NCBI RefSeq assembly: GCF_905372335.1
Contig: NZ_CAJPOU010000026.1
Coordinates: forward strand, 1 to 22,535
Source: Streptococcus sp. A12
GTDB lineage: Bacteria; Bacillota; Bacilli; Lactobacillales; Streptococcaceae
DNA length: 22,535 nt
Reading direction: 5' to 3'
Position 1 is the stretch's first letter, and the number at the start of each line of letters is the position of its first letter. Below are positions 7,055-14,771 of the stretch, in pieces. Both the position numbers and the translations under genes were made by a program. The notes under the pieces were generated by a model that had not been told where the DNA came from, ran no database searches, and saw only the letters and a program-made list of their open reading frames with translations.

Positions 7055-8341
7055 TTATTCTCCCAATACTTTAAAGGTATTCAACAAGGTGAAGTCAGCT
7101 TCAGCATCGATTTTCTCAATGATATGGTGCAATTGTGTTTGATTCAATTGGTGAGTGATAATCACAACACGAGCCACAGAATCTTTGGCACCTGCTTGGA
7201 GAACCTGCTTAAAGGAAACATCTTCTTGGTTGAAAATTTGTGCCAACTTGAGCAATTGTCCCTTCATATCTGGAGTATGAATAGAGAAGTAATAATCACT
7301 CTTCACATCTTCTGGTTTAGCCAATTGCACAGGACGGCTGTATTCGTTAAAGGCTTTTCCAATTGTTCCATCATTGAGGCGACGAACAATGCGAATAATG
7401 TCAGCGACTACACTAGTAGCTGTTGGTTTTTGACCTGCACCAGGACCATAGTACATGGATTCCCCGATTCCAATAGACTCCACATAAACGGCATTCATGA
7501 CACCATTCACGCCAGCTAGTGGATGTACTTTTGGTAAGAAGGTTGGAGTTACTTCTGCTGAGAGACCAGAAGGAGTTTCTTCGATAGATCCCACCAATTT
7601 GATTACATAGCCTAAACTTTGAGCCACAGCAACATCCTCAGGAGTAATGTTGCGGATCCCCTTATGACCTACTTGGTCAAACTGAATGTTCATCCCAAAA
7701 GCAAACTGGCTCAAAATCACCATCTTGTAGGCTGCATCAATCCCATCTACGTCATTGGTTGGATCACTTTCCGCATAGCCCAACTCTTGAGCCTTAGCTA
7801 AAGCATCTTCATAAGACCAGCCCTCTTCGACCATCTTGGTCATCATAAAGTTGGAGGTTCCATTGACCACACCGAGGACGCGAGTCACCTTATCTGCAGC
7901 GAGAGAGTTTACCAAGGTCCGAAGAATTGGAATGCCTCCAGCTACTGCTGCTTCATAATAGAGGGCAACGCCATGCTCTTTGGCAATCGCAATCAACTCA
8001 GCTCCATGAACCGCAAGCAAATCTTTATTAGCTGTTACGACATGTTTTCCAGCTTGAAGAGCACGTGTAATAAAGGTCTTAGCTGGCTCAATTCGACCCA
8101 TCAATTCAACAACGATTGAAACTTCTGCGTCTTCAATAATTTGGTCAATATTTGTTACAAAGTTAAAATCGTTCCCTGCAGCTAATAAGCGGGCTTTCTC
8201 TTCTTCATCCTTGACAAGAACTTTAGTTACTTCAATTTCAGACTGAGCAGCTTGGAAGATCTTATCACCATTTTCTTTTAATAGAAACGGCACACCACTT
8301 GCTACCGTCCCAAATCCTAGTAAGGCAATTTTTACAGACAT
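7055..8341 (-). CDS. hom: Homoserine dehydrogenase
   Basis: Reduces aspartate semialdehyde to homoserine with NAD(P)H, at the branch to threonine and methionine. The 428 residues hold a Rossmann motif GFGTVASG (9-16), the catalytic lysine region HVVTANKDLLA (K106) and the substrate-domain GTSNF (161-165). The family signature GYAESDPTNDVDGIDAAYK is at 188-206. A C-terminal ACT domain (about 350-428) suggests feedback control, as in other monofunctional Firmicute enzymes of this length. AAGGAG lies upstream of the ATG. It is the first gene of hom-thrB. Confidence 0.97.
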   Translation of the reverse strand: MSVKIALLGFGTVASGVPFLLKENGDKIFQAAQSEIEVTKVLVKDEEEKARLLAAGNDFNFVTNIDQIIEDAEVSIVVELMGRIEPAKTFITRALQAGKHVVTANKDLLAVHGAELIAIAKEHGVALYYEAAVAGGIPILRTLVNSLAADKVTRVLGVVNGTSNFMMTKMVEEGWSYEDALAKAQELGYAESDPTNDVDGIDAAYKMVILSQFAFGMNIQFDQVGHKGIRNITPEDVAVAQSLGYVIKLVGSIEETPSGLSAEVTPTFLPKVHPLAGVNGVMNAVYVESIGIGESMYYGPGAGQKPTATSVVADIIRIVRRLNDGTIGKAFNEYSRPVQLAKPEDVKSDYYFSIHTPDMKGQLLKLAQIFNQEDVSFKQVLQAGAKDSVARVVIITHQLNQTQLHHIIEKIDAEADFTLLNTFKVLGE

Positions 8342-8371
8342 GTTGGTCTCCTTAAAAATCTAATATAGTCT

Positions 8372-8380
8372 ATTATATCA
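8372..8380 (-). promoter_or_regulatory. hom-thrB promoter, extended -10
   Basis: Minus-strand TGATATAAT gives a perfect TATAAT (8372-8377) with an upstream TG. It is about 30 bases from the hom ATG. The -35 region is poor. No hairpin leader or T-box-like structure is seen in the short 5' end, so threonine control by attenuation is unlikely here. Confidence 0.7.
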
Positions 8381-8533
8381 AAAACAAACCCCTTCTGACT
8401 AGTTCTATGGCCTTCTTCCTCTACAAGAACTCTACTTTCTCTGATTTAAATCTTCTCACTAAACCTACTAGCAAGCCATTCCTTCAAAAGTCAAGGAGAT
8501 TCCCCAAAATTTTACTCCATTTGTAACTTTGTC

Positions 8534-8564
8534 TTGAAGAGATTTCCTGCCCCTATGATATAAT
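8534..8564 (+). promoter_or_regulatory. Promoter of the polysaccharide deacetylase gene
   Basis: TATAAT at 8559-8564 with TG at 8556-8557 forms an extended -10. TTGAAG (8534-8539) is a possible -35 at 19-base spacing. The rest of the hom/deacetylase divergent gap (8381-8533) shows no other clear element. Confidence 0.65.
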
Positions 8565-8589
8565 GATAATGAATTAGAAAGGGGTCTCT

Positions 8590-9513
8590 ATGAATCACCG
8601 AAAAAGACGTGTACCAAAGAAAATACGATTGCTACTTGTTTTAAATGCTTTTTTGCTATCCTGCATCTTCATTTTAAGCTTTCTCCTATTGAAACGGGGT
8701 CCTAGCACTCCCGTTGCTGTCAAGCAAGTTACAAATACAAGTCAGACTGTGAGTCAGGCAGAAACAAATACAAGCCAATCTACGAAGCAACAAGATTCCA
8801 CCACTAAATGGGTAAAACAAGATCAACCTGTAAAAATTCCAATTCTCATGTACCACGCTGTTCACACGATGGCTCCGTCTGAAGAAGCCAATGCCAATCT
8901 CATCGTGGCACCAGAAACTTTTGAAAGTCATCTCAAAGCCTTAAAAGAGGCCGGTTACTACACCTTGACGCCTGAAGAAGCCTATCGCGCACTCACTAAA
9001 AATGAACTGCCTGAAGGGGGAAAAGTCGTTTGGTTGACCTTTGATGATGGAATTGCAGACTTTTATACCATTGTCTATCCTCTCCTAAAAAAATACCAAA
9101 TGACCGCAACCAACAATATCATTACTTCTTTTTCTGACGAAGAAAGACCCAGTGTTTTAACCTTCGATCAGATCAAAGAAATGAAAGATCAAGGTATGAC
9201 GTTTGAGAGTCATACGGTATCTCACCCAGATTTGGCCCAATCAGATAGCTCTCGTCAGGAATCTGAACTATCAAATTCCAAACAAGTACTAGACAAGAAA
9301 CTCAACCAAACCACTACTACCATTGTCTACCCAGCCGGTCGCTACTCTGACGTCACCATGGAACTAGCAAAAAACAATGGCTATAAAATGGGCTTAACAA
9401 CCAATAATGGACTAGCTAGTCTAGACGATGGTCTCTACTCACTAAAACGCCTGCGGATCTTACCGACTACGACAGCTGAAAACCTACTTTCAGAAATGCA
9501 AACCAATCCATAA
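8590..9513 (+). CDS. Membrane-anchored polysaccharide deacetylase (CE4/NodB family)
   Basis: Predicted extracellular metal-dependent deacetylase acting on a cell-wall or exported glycan. The 307-residue protein begins with a basic cytoplasmic tail and one membrane helix (about 12-34). A Ser/Thr/Gln-rich linker follows (38-78), then the catalytic domain. CE4 motifs are TFDDG (150-154; the Asp pair), SHTVSHP (207-213; metal ligands H208 and H212) and YPAGRY (247-252). The VKIPILMYHAV opening (81-91) resembles the subgroup that includes IcaB/PgaB-like deacetylases, not the larger three-domain PgdA. GAAAGGGG precedes the ATG. It stands alone between its own promoter and a strong terminator. The substrate cannot be told from sequence. 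Confidence 0.9.
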   Translation: MNHRKRRVPKKIRLLLVLNAFLLSCIFILSFLLLKRGPSTPVAVKQVTNTSQTVSQAETNTSQSTKQQDSTTKWVKQDQPVKIPILMYHAVHTMAPSEEANANLIVAPETFESHLKALKEAGYYTLTPEEAYRALTKNELPEGGKVVWLTFDDGIADFYTIVYPLLKKYQMTATNNIITSFSDEERPSVLTFDQIKEMKDQGMTFESHTVSHPDLAQSDSSRQESELSNSKQVLDKKLNQTTTTIVYPAGRYSDVTMELAKNNGYKMGLTTNNGLASLDDGLYSLKRLRILPTTTAENLLSEMQTNP

Positions 9514-9520
9514 GCACAAA

Positions 9521-9549
9521 AAAGCACGAGTCCGAATGACTCGTGCTTT
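9521..9549. terminator. Bidirectional terminator between deacetylase and nucleoside operon
   Basis: AAAGCACGAGTC (9521-9532) pairs perfectly over 12 bp with GACTCGTGCTTT (9538-9549) around a 5-base loop. The plus strand continues CTTTCTTTCT and the minus strand reads GTGCTTTTTTG, so both convergent transcripts can end here. Confidence 0.9.
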
Positions 9550-9570
9550 CTTTCTCCATAAGGGAGGCTT

Positions 9571-10527
9571 TTATTTCGATTTGATGTAGTTCACACCATC
9601 TGCTTTCGGTGCAACCGACTTACCAAAGAAGGCCGCTAAGACGATGATGGTCAACACATACGGAGCAATACGGAGGTATACTCCAGGAATATGGGCAAGG
9701 AAAGGAATCTGCGTAGATACAACCGCCAAGGCTTGTGAAAGTCCAAAGAATAGACTGGATAGCATGGCTCCGATTGGGCTCCATTTACCAAAGATCATTG
9801 CCGCTAGGGCGATAAATCCAGGTCCCACAATGGTAGTGGCAGAGAAATTGACAGAAGCAGATTGTGCATACAAGGCACCCCCAACTCCTCCTAAAAATCC
9901 AGAGATGAGCACACCATAGTAACGCATGAGGTAAACATTGATACCGAGTGTATCCGCAGCTTGTGGGTGTTCACCAACTGAGCGAAGACGAAGACCGAAT
10001 TTCGTTTTAAACATGATAAACCATGCTACAAATGAAAATGCAATCGCTACATATCCCATTAAGCTAGTATTCTTGAAGAAGATATCACCAATGACAGGAA
10101 TATCAGACAAGAAAGGAAAATCAAATTTACCAAATGACAAATCGATATTGTTGGTTTGGCCTTTTCCGTAAATAGCTTTAACCAAGAAGACGGCTAAGGC
10201 AGGAGCCAACAAATTCAATACCGTACCACTCACCACATGGTCAGCACGGAAGTTAATAGTCGCTACCGCATGGATAGCAGAGAAAATGAGACCAACCAAA
10301 CCGCCTGCAAGGAGAGATAACCAGATTGTCATGCCTCCAAGAGAACCAGCAAAAGTCAAGTTAAACACGACTCCTGTGAAAGCTCCCATAACCATGATCC
10401 CTTCCAAACCGACATTAACGACACCAGCATGTTCGGAGTAGGCACCTCCGATACTAGTGAAAATGAGGGGAGCAGCATAGACCAGCATATTCGATACAAG
10501 AATCGTTAGTATAGCAACAATATTCAT
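9571..10527 (-). CDS. nupC: Nucleoside ABC transporter permease, second subunit
   Basis: Membrane subunit of the BMP-type nucleoside importer. It corresponds by order to NupC of Lactococcus, NupQ of Bacillus and RnsD of S. mutans. The 318-residue protein has about eight hydrophobic segments and the BPD_transp_2 motif HAGVVNVGLEGIMVMGA (33-49). The region GVGGALYAQSASVNFS and GFIALAAMIFGKWSP is conserved in this family. AAGGAG overlaps the end of the upstream permease and only two bases separate the two genes. It is the last gene of the operon, followed by the shared terminator at 9521-9549. Confidence 0.92.
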   Translation of the reverse strand: MNIVAILTILVSNMLVYAAPLIFTSIGGAYSEHAGVVNVGLEGIMVMGAFTGVVFNLTFAGSLGGMTIWLSLLAGGLVGLIFSAIHAVATINFRADHVVSGTVLNLLAPALAVFLVKAIYGKGQTNNIDLSFGKFDFPFLSDIPVIGDIFFKNTSLMGYVAIAFSFVAWFIMFKTKFGLRLRSVGEHPQAADTLGINVYLMRYYGVLISGFLGGVGGALYAQSASVNFSATTIVGPGFIALAAMIFGKWSPIGAMLSSLFFGLSQALAVVSTQIPFLAHIPGVYLRIAPYVLTIIVLAAFFGKSVAPKADGVNYIKSK

Positions 10528-10529
10528 CC

Positions 10530-11585
10530 TTACTCTACTCCTTTCATTTGTTTTTTAGGCTTGATGTATTTTTCGATAATATAGTGAGCACTTACAAAGA
10601 AGATGATCGAAGCTGTCACAATATTGACAAGTTCTGGTGGAATAGTCGCTGTGATCATACCTGGAGCCCCTGTTTGCAAGGTTCCAAGCAAGAAGGCAGC
10701 AAAGACAATCCCAATAGGGGAATTGCTAGCAAGGAGAGCCACTGCCATCCCATTAAATCCAACAGCCAAGGAACCAGCTTGAACATAAACGTTCTGGAAG
10801 GTACCAATCCCTTCTACAGCTCCTCCAATCCCACAAAGGGCACCTGAAATCACCATGGAAAGGATGATGGTACGTTTAGCCGACATCCCTGCATAGTCTG
10901 AAGCATTGGGGTTGAGACCAACGGAACGGATTTCAAAACCAAGTGTTGTTTTCTTAATAATGAACCAAATAACTGCAACAGCAATCAAGGCGATAAAGAT
11001 ACCGATATTCATCCGTGACTTAGTCAATTCTGTCAAGAACCCGAGGCGATAACTTGCATTTGCTCCTACTGTGATACTAGATTCAGAATCGACCATGAAC
11101 TTTTTAGGGAAGTTCCGGATAATTTCATTTCCAGCAAACAGGACGATGTAGTTCATCATAATAGTAACGATGACTTCACTCGTACCCAAAAATGCTCGCA
11201 GAAGTCCTGGAATTAAACCAATGAGACCACCGGCAATTGCAGCCACAAGGACCGTCAAAGGAATCATTAGGATACGCGGAATATCTGGGAAGGACAAAGC
11301 AAACCATACTGCCGCAATCCAACCAGCTAAAGCTTGTCCTGGTAAGCCGACATTGAAAAATCCAGCTCGACTGGCTACCGCAAATCCGAGAGCGATCAAA
11401 ATCAGTGGCCCCATAGTACGGAATATTTCACCCACATTTTTAATGGAACCAAAAGCTGTCTTGAAGAGTTCTTCATAACCCCAAAGAGCATCATAACCAA
11501 AGATCCACATGATAATGGCTCCGAGGACGATTCCTAGGATTACAGAAATAAAAGGAATAGCAATTTGTCTTGTATTTTTATTCAT
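10530..11585 (-). CDS. nupB: Nucleoside ABC transporter permease, first subunit
   Basis: Partner membrane subunit (NupB/NupP/RnsC by order). The start at 11585 (MNKNTRQIAIPF) is chosen because AGGAGG lies six bases upstream. An in-frame GTG-type extension to 11627 would add 14 residues inside the ATPase gene without a good ribosome site. This gives 351 residues and about nine hydrophobic segments, the first at about 9-29. The BPD_transp_2 motif AGFFNVGLPGQALAG is at 74-88. The start overlaps the ATPase stop by eight bases (ATGAATAA), implying coupled translation. Confidence 0.92.
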   Translation of the reverse strand: MNKNTRQIAIPFISVILGIVLGAIIMWIFGYDALWGYEELFKTAFGSIKNVGEIFRTMGPLILIALGFAVASRAGFFNVGLPGQALAGWIAAVWFALSFPDIPRILMIPLTVLVAAIAGGLIGLIPGLLRAFLGTSEVIVTIMMNYIVLFAGNEIIRNFPKKFMVDSESSITVGANASYRLGFLTELTKSRMNIGIFIALIAVAVIWFIIKKTTLGFEIRSVGLNPNASDYAGMSAKRTIILSMVISGALCGIGGAVEGIGTFQNVYVQAGSLAVGFNGMAVALLASNSPIGIVFAAFLLGTLQTGAPGMITATIPPELVNIVTASIIFFVSAHYIIEKYIKPKKQMKGVE

Positions 11586-13110
11586 TTGAAGCCTCCTTGA
11601 TTTCTCCACCAGCCATAAGAATACCAAGCTCTTGTTTGTTGGTCTCAGATGGCTTCACAATACCTTGGATTTTTCCATCATGAATAACAGCAATCCGGTC
11701 GGATAGATTTAGAATTTCATCTAATTCGAAGCTGACTACGAGGACGGCTTTCCCTTTATCACGTTCAGCAATCAAACGTTTATGGATGTACTCAATCGCA
11801 CCAACGTCCAATCCACGTGTCGGTTGGCTAACGATCAACAAATCTGGATTCCGATCAACTTCACGAGCAATAATGGCCTTCTGTTGATTTCCTCCTGATA
11901 GAGCACTTGCTGGCACAATCTCGTTAGCTGCACGAACGTCAAATTCTTCCATCAACTTGCGGGCATAGGAATTAATTTGATTGTAATTCAAAACACCATT
12001 TTTGCTAAGTGGTTCTTTGTAGTAAGTTTGAAGTGCGATGTTTTCAGAAAGCATCATTTCGAGAACAAGACCATCACGATGACGATCTTCAGGCACGTGG
12101 CTGACATTCATTTCAGTAATCTTACGTGGGGAAAAGCCTACAACTTCTTGTCCCTTAATTTTGATACTACCTGATTTGACTTTGCGAAGTCCGGTAATCG
12201 CCTGGATCAATTCACTCTGACCGTTCCCATCAATCCCTGCAATCCCAACAATTTCACCTGCGCGAACATCAAGAGATAGCTCTTTAACCGCAGGAACACC
12301 ACGGTTTTCATTCACGACCAAGTCAGAAATTGCAAGAACCACTTCTTTAGGCTGTGCTTCTTCTTTTTCTGTTACGAAAGAAACTGAGCGCCCAACCATC
12401 ATTTCTGCCAAATCTTTATTGGTAGCACCTTCGATACCAACAGTTTGAATAGATTTACCACGACGAATAACTGTGACACGGTCTGCAACGGCACGAATTT
12501 CATCTAGTTTGTGAGTGATAAGGATGATAGATTTCCCTTCTTTAACAAGGGTTTTCATGATTCCCATCAACTCAAAAATTTCAGCAGGAGTTAACACTGC
12601 AGTAGGCTCGTCGAAAATCAGAATATCAGCTCCGCGATAGAGCGTTTTCAAGATTTCTACACGTTGTTGAGCCCCAACAGAAATATCTTCAACCTTTGCT
12701 GTAGGGTCCACAGCCAAGCCGTAGCGTTCTGACAACTCAAGGATATCTGCATTAGCCTTTTTCAAATCTAATACACCTTTATTAGTGACTTCGCTACCAA
12801 GAATGATATTTTCTGCAACAGTGAAAGCTTCCACCAACATGAAGTGCTGGTGAACCATCCCGATCCCTAGAGAAGCAGCCTTTGAAGGAGAATCTAGTTT
12901 TTCAGACTTCCCATTGACCACAATTTCTCCACTCGTTGGTTCCAAAAGACCAGCCAACATATTCATCAGGGTTGATTTCCCAGCTCCATTTTCACCAAGA
13001 AGTGCATGAATTTCACCTTTACGCAATTCGAGGTTGATTTTGTCGTTTGCGACAAATTCACCAAAGATTTTGGTAATTTCACGCATCTCAATGACGTTTT
13101 CGTGTGCCAT
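11578..13110 (-). CDS. nupA: Nucleoside ABC transporter ATP-binding protein (duplicated ATPase)
   Basis: Cytoplasmic ATPase with two fused nucleotide-binding domains, typical of CUT2/BMP-type importers (NupA/NupO/RnsA). Domain 1 (about 5-245) has Walker A GENGAGKST (39-47), signature SVGAQQR (144-150) and Walker B ILIFDEPTA (163-171). Domain 2 (about 255-505) has a degenerate Walker A GIDGNGQSE (292-300), signature LSGGNQQK (404-411) and Walker B LLIVSQPTRGLD (424-435). In that motif the usual Asp-Glu pair is Ser-Gln. Degeneracy in the second half is usual for this family, so ATP is probably hydrolysed only at the site formed by intact motifs. AAAGGA lies eight bases before the ATG. It is separated from pnrA by a hairpin-rich gap. 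Confidence 0.95.
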   Translation of the reverse strand: MAHENVIEMREITKIFGEFVANDKINLELRKGEIHALLGENGAGKSTLMNMLAGLLEPTSGEIVVNGKSEKLDSPSKAASLGIGMVHQHFMLVEAFTVAENIILGSEVTNKGVLDLKKANADILELSERYGLAVDPTAKVEDISVGAQQRVEILKTLYRGADILIFDEPTAVLTPAEIFELMGIMKTLVKEGKSIILITHKLDEIRAVADRVTVIRRGKSIQTVGIEGATNKDLAEMMVGRSVSFVTEKEEAQPKEVVLAISDLVVNENRGVPAVKELSLDVRAGEIVGIAGIDGNGQSELIQAITGLRKVKSGSIKIKGQEVVGFSPRKITEMNVSHVPEDRHRDGLVLEMMLSENIALQTYYKEPLSKNGVLNYNQINSYARKLMEEFDVRAANEIVPASALSGGNQQKAIIAREVDRNPDLLIVSQPTRGLDVGAIEYIHKRLIAERDKGKAVLVVSFELDEILNLSDRIAVIHDGKIQGIVKPSETNKQELGILMAGGEIKEASNE

Positions 13111-13179
13111 TCGAATATTCCTTTCTAGAAAACTATATTTTATTTCAGTAGGACCTGCTAAACGAGTTAGTAAGTTCTA

Positions 13180-13198
13180 TTGAGACAAAATGTCTCAA
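13180..13198. promoter_or_regulatory. Perfect palindrome between pnrA and the ATPase gene
   Basis: TTGAGACAAAATGTCTCAA has 8-base arms around a 3-base centre. It lies just downstream of the pnrA terminator hairpin and 70 bases before the ATPase gene. No T-run follows on the minus strand (AATAGAAC), so it is not itself a classical terminator. It may be an operator or an RNA stem protecting the processed downstream message. Confidence 0.5.
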
Positions 13199-13206
13199 CA
13201 CCTCAT

Positions 13207-13236
13207 AAAAAAGCGACCCAAGAAGGATGGATCGCT
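13207..13236 (-). terminator. Intra-operon terminator/attenuator after pnrA
   Basis: On the minus strand AGCGATCC (13229-13236) pairs with GGGTCGCT (13212-13219) over 8 bp including a G-U pair, then TTTTTT. It starts 11 bases after the pnrA stop. Partial termination here would give more receptor mRNA than ATPase and permease mRNA. Confidence 0.8.
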
Positions 13237-13247
13237 TCTGGAAGGTT

Positions 13248-14303
13248 TTATTTCTCAGGTGCTTTTACACTACCATCGATAATTTGTTTTTTAGCATCTT
13301 CTACTGCTTTTTTAGCATCTTTAGAAAGATTAGAAGTTGTCAAATCGACACCACCATCTTTCAAACCAAATGTGATCACTTTTCCACCTGGGAATTTGCC
13401 ATCAGCAGTTTGAGTTGCGATTTCTTGAACAGTTTTACCAACTTGTTTCAAAGTTGAAGCCAATACGAAGTTAGATTCTTTACCATCTTTTGAAGTGTAT
13501 TTACCTTCGTCGACTTGGTCACGGTCTACACCAATAACCCAAACTTTTTCGTCTTCATTTTTCTTCTCGTTCAAGTCTTTAGCTTCCTTGAAGACACCAG
13601 CTCCTGTACCACCAGCAGCTTGGTAAATAACGTCAGCTCCTGCAGCGTATTGTGTCGCTGCAATAGTTCTTCCTTTTTCAGGGTTGTTGAAGTCTTCAGC
13701 ATATTGTACATCTACTGAAATATCTTTGTTTACAGACTTCACGCCTGCTTCAAATCCTTTTTCGAAACGAGTGATAACTTCACCACGTGCTCCACCGATG
13801 AAACCAACTTTGTTAGTCTTAGTTGTTTTGGCAGCAGCAACCCCTGCAAGGTAAGCAGCTTCATTATCCGCAAAAACAGCAGATGCTACGTTCTTTTTAT
13901 CGCTTACAACAGAGTCAATGATAACGTAGTTGATGTCAGCATTTTCATCTGCAGCAGCTGTAACAGCTGGAGCAAGTTTGTATCCAACACCGTAAACTAA
14001 TTTGTAGCCGTTTGTAGCAGCTTGGCTAAAGTTATTCGCAAAATCTGCTTCACTTGTAGATTGGAAATAAGTGAATCCGTTATCTTTAGAAAGACCGTTT
14101 TCTTTACCCCAAGCTTGTAGACCTTCCCATGCAGATTGGTTAAATGATTTATCATCAACACCACCTGTGTCAGTAACGATAGCAGCTTTTAAATCAGTTT
14201 TTGCATCTGAAGAATCTTTGCGAGACGCACGATTTCCACATGCAGCAAGTCCGATTGCAGCGACAGTTACTAGACCTAGGCCTAACCATTGTTTCTTGTT
14301 CAT
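13248..14303 (-). CDS. pnrA: Nucleoside-binding lipoprotein (BMP family, PnrA)
   Basis: Surface receptor of the nucleoside importer (PnrA in pneumococcus, BmpA in Lactococcus, RnsB in S. mutans). The 351-residue protein has a signal peptide with lipobox LAAC, lipidated cysteine C22, then a short Ser/Asp/Lys linker. The BMP-family motif TDTGGVDDKSFNQSAWEG is at 44-61. Other family landmarks are VGFIGGARGEV and VIGVDRDQ. A strong Shine-Dalgarno TAGGAGG sits seven bases from the ATG. It follows cdd by 78 bases and is followed by an attenuator. Pneumococcal PnrA binds purine nucleosides; the linked cdd and pdp suggest pyrimidine nucleosides may also be taken up here. Confidence 0.95.
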   Translation of the reverse strand: MNKKQWLGLGLVTVAAIGLAACGNRASRKDSSDAKTDLKAAIVTDTGGVDDKSFNQSAWEGLQAWGKENGLSKDNGFTYFQSTSEADFANNFSQAATNGYKLVYGVGYKLAPAVTAAADENADINYVIIDSVVSDKKNVASAVFADNEAAYLAGVAAAKTTKTNKVGFIGGARGEVITRFEKGFEAGVKSVNKDISVDVQYAEDFNNPEKGRTIAATQYAAGADVIYQAAGGTGAGVFKEAKDLNEKKNEDEKVWVIGVDRDQVDEGKYTSKDGKESNFVLASTLKQVGKTVQEIATQTADGKFPGGKVITFGLKDGGVDLTTSNLSKDAKKAVEDAKKQIIDGSVKAPEK

Positions 14304-14327
14304 TTCTGAACCTCCTAAATAAGATAT

Positions 14328-14340
14328 GCAACTAAGTTGC
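14328..14340. promoter_or_regulatory. Small dyad before pnrA ribosome site
   Basis: GCAACTAAGTTGC has perfect 6-base arms around a single central base. It lies eight bases upstream of the pnrA Shine-Dalgarno sequence. The form fits a dimeric repressor half-site pair or a short RNA hairpin. The role is inference. Confidence 0.35.
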
Positions 14341-14367
14341 GGATTAATGAAAGGGTCAATAGACCGC

Positions 14368-14400
14368 CTTTACAGAAGCTACTAGGTAAGATCTGTAAAG
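14368..14400 (-). repeat. Inverted repeat spanning the cdd stop codon
   Basis: CTTTACAGA (14368-14376) and TCTGTAAAG (14392-14400) are perfect 9-base arms around 15 bases that contain the cdd TAG stop (14382-14384). No T-run follows on the minus strand, so it would form a stem in the cdd-pnrA mRNA and not a terminator. Confidence 0.5.
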
Positions 14401-14771
14401 GAATATGGAAGCAATTCCTTGACCGTCATCACGACCGTCGATTTATCTTTGGCTACCAGAGTAACCGGTAGGTCTGGCTCGAAAAATTCAGCCATCACCT
14501 GGCGACAAGCACCACAGGGTGAAACTGGTTTTTCCGTCTGACCATAAATAATTAATTCCTTAAATGAACGCTCTCCTTCTGAAACAGCCTTAAAGATGGC
14601 TGTCCGCTCGCCACAATTGGTCAAGCCGAAGCTCGCATTTTCAATATTGACGCCTGTATAAATCTTCCCCTCATCTGTCACAAGAACAGCTCCAATTGGA
14701 AAATGAGAATAAGGTACATAAGCATTCTCACTTGTTTTTACAGCTAGGTCAATCAACTCAGTAGTCGCCAT
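14382..14771 (-). CDS. cdd: Cytidine deaminase
   Basis: Deaminates cytidine and deoxycytidine to uridine and deoxyuridine, feeding the pyrimidine phosphorylase encoded upstream. The 129-residue length fits the small tetrameric, all-cysteine zinc type. Zinc ligands are C53 in NCGERTA, with catalytic E55, and C86 and C89 in PCGACR. Substrate contacts are in NIENASFGL (42-50). The ATG overlaps the last 14 bases of deoC, with AAGGGAG as ribosome site, so translation is likely coupled. It is placed between the catabolic genes and the importer. Confidence 0.97.
   Translation of the reverse strand: MATTELIDLAVKTSENAYVPYSHFPIGAVLVTDEGKIYTGVNIENASFGLTNCGERTAIFKAVSEGERSFKELIIYGQTEKPVSPCGACRQVMAEFFEPDLPVTLVAKDKSTVVMTVKELLPYSFTDLT

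Noticed and set aside
6968..7519. 183-codon plus-strand frame opposite thrB and hom
   Set aside because: It is antisense across two well-supported genes, with no start signals and no recognisable domain.
8342..8589. Possible threonine/methionine leader or riboswitch in the hom-deacetylase gap
   Set aside because: The predicted hom transcript starts only about 25 bases from the ATG, leaving no room for a leader; nothing beyond two promoters was seen.
11586..11627. Longer start for the first nucleoside permease (MVFLWLVEKSRRLQ extension)
   Set aside because: It lies wholly inside the ATPase gene without a ribosome site, while AGGAGG is well spaced from the ATG at 11585.
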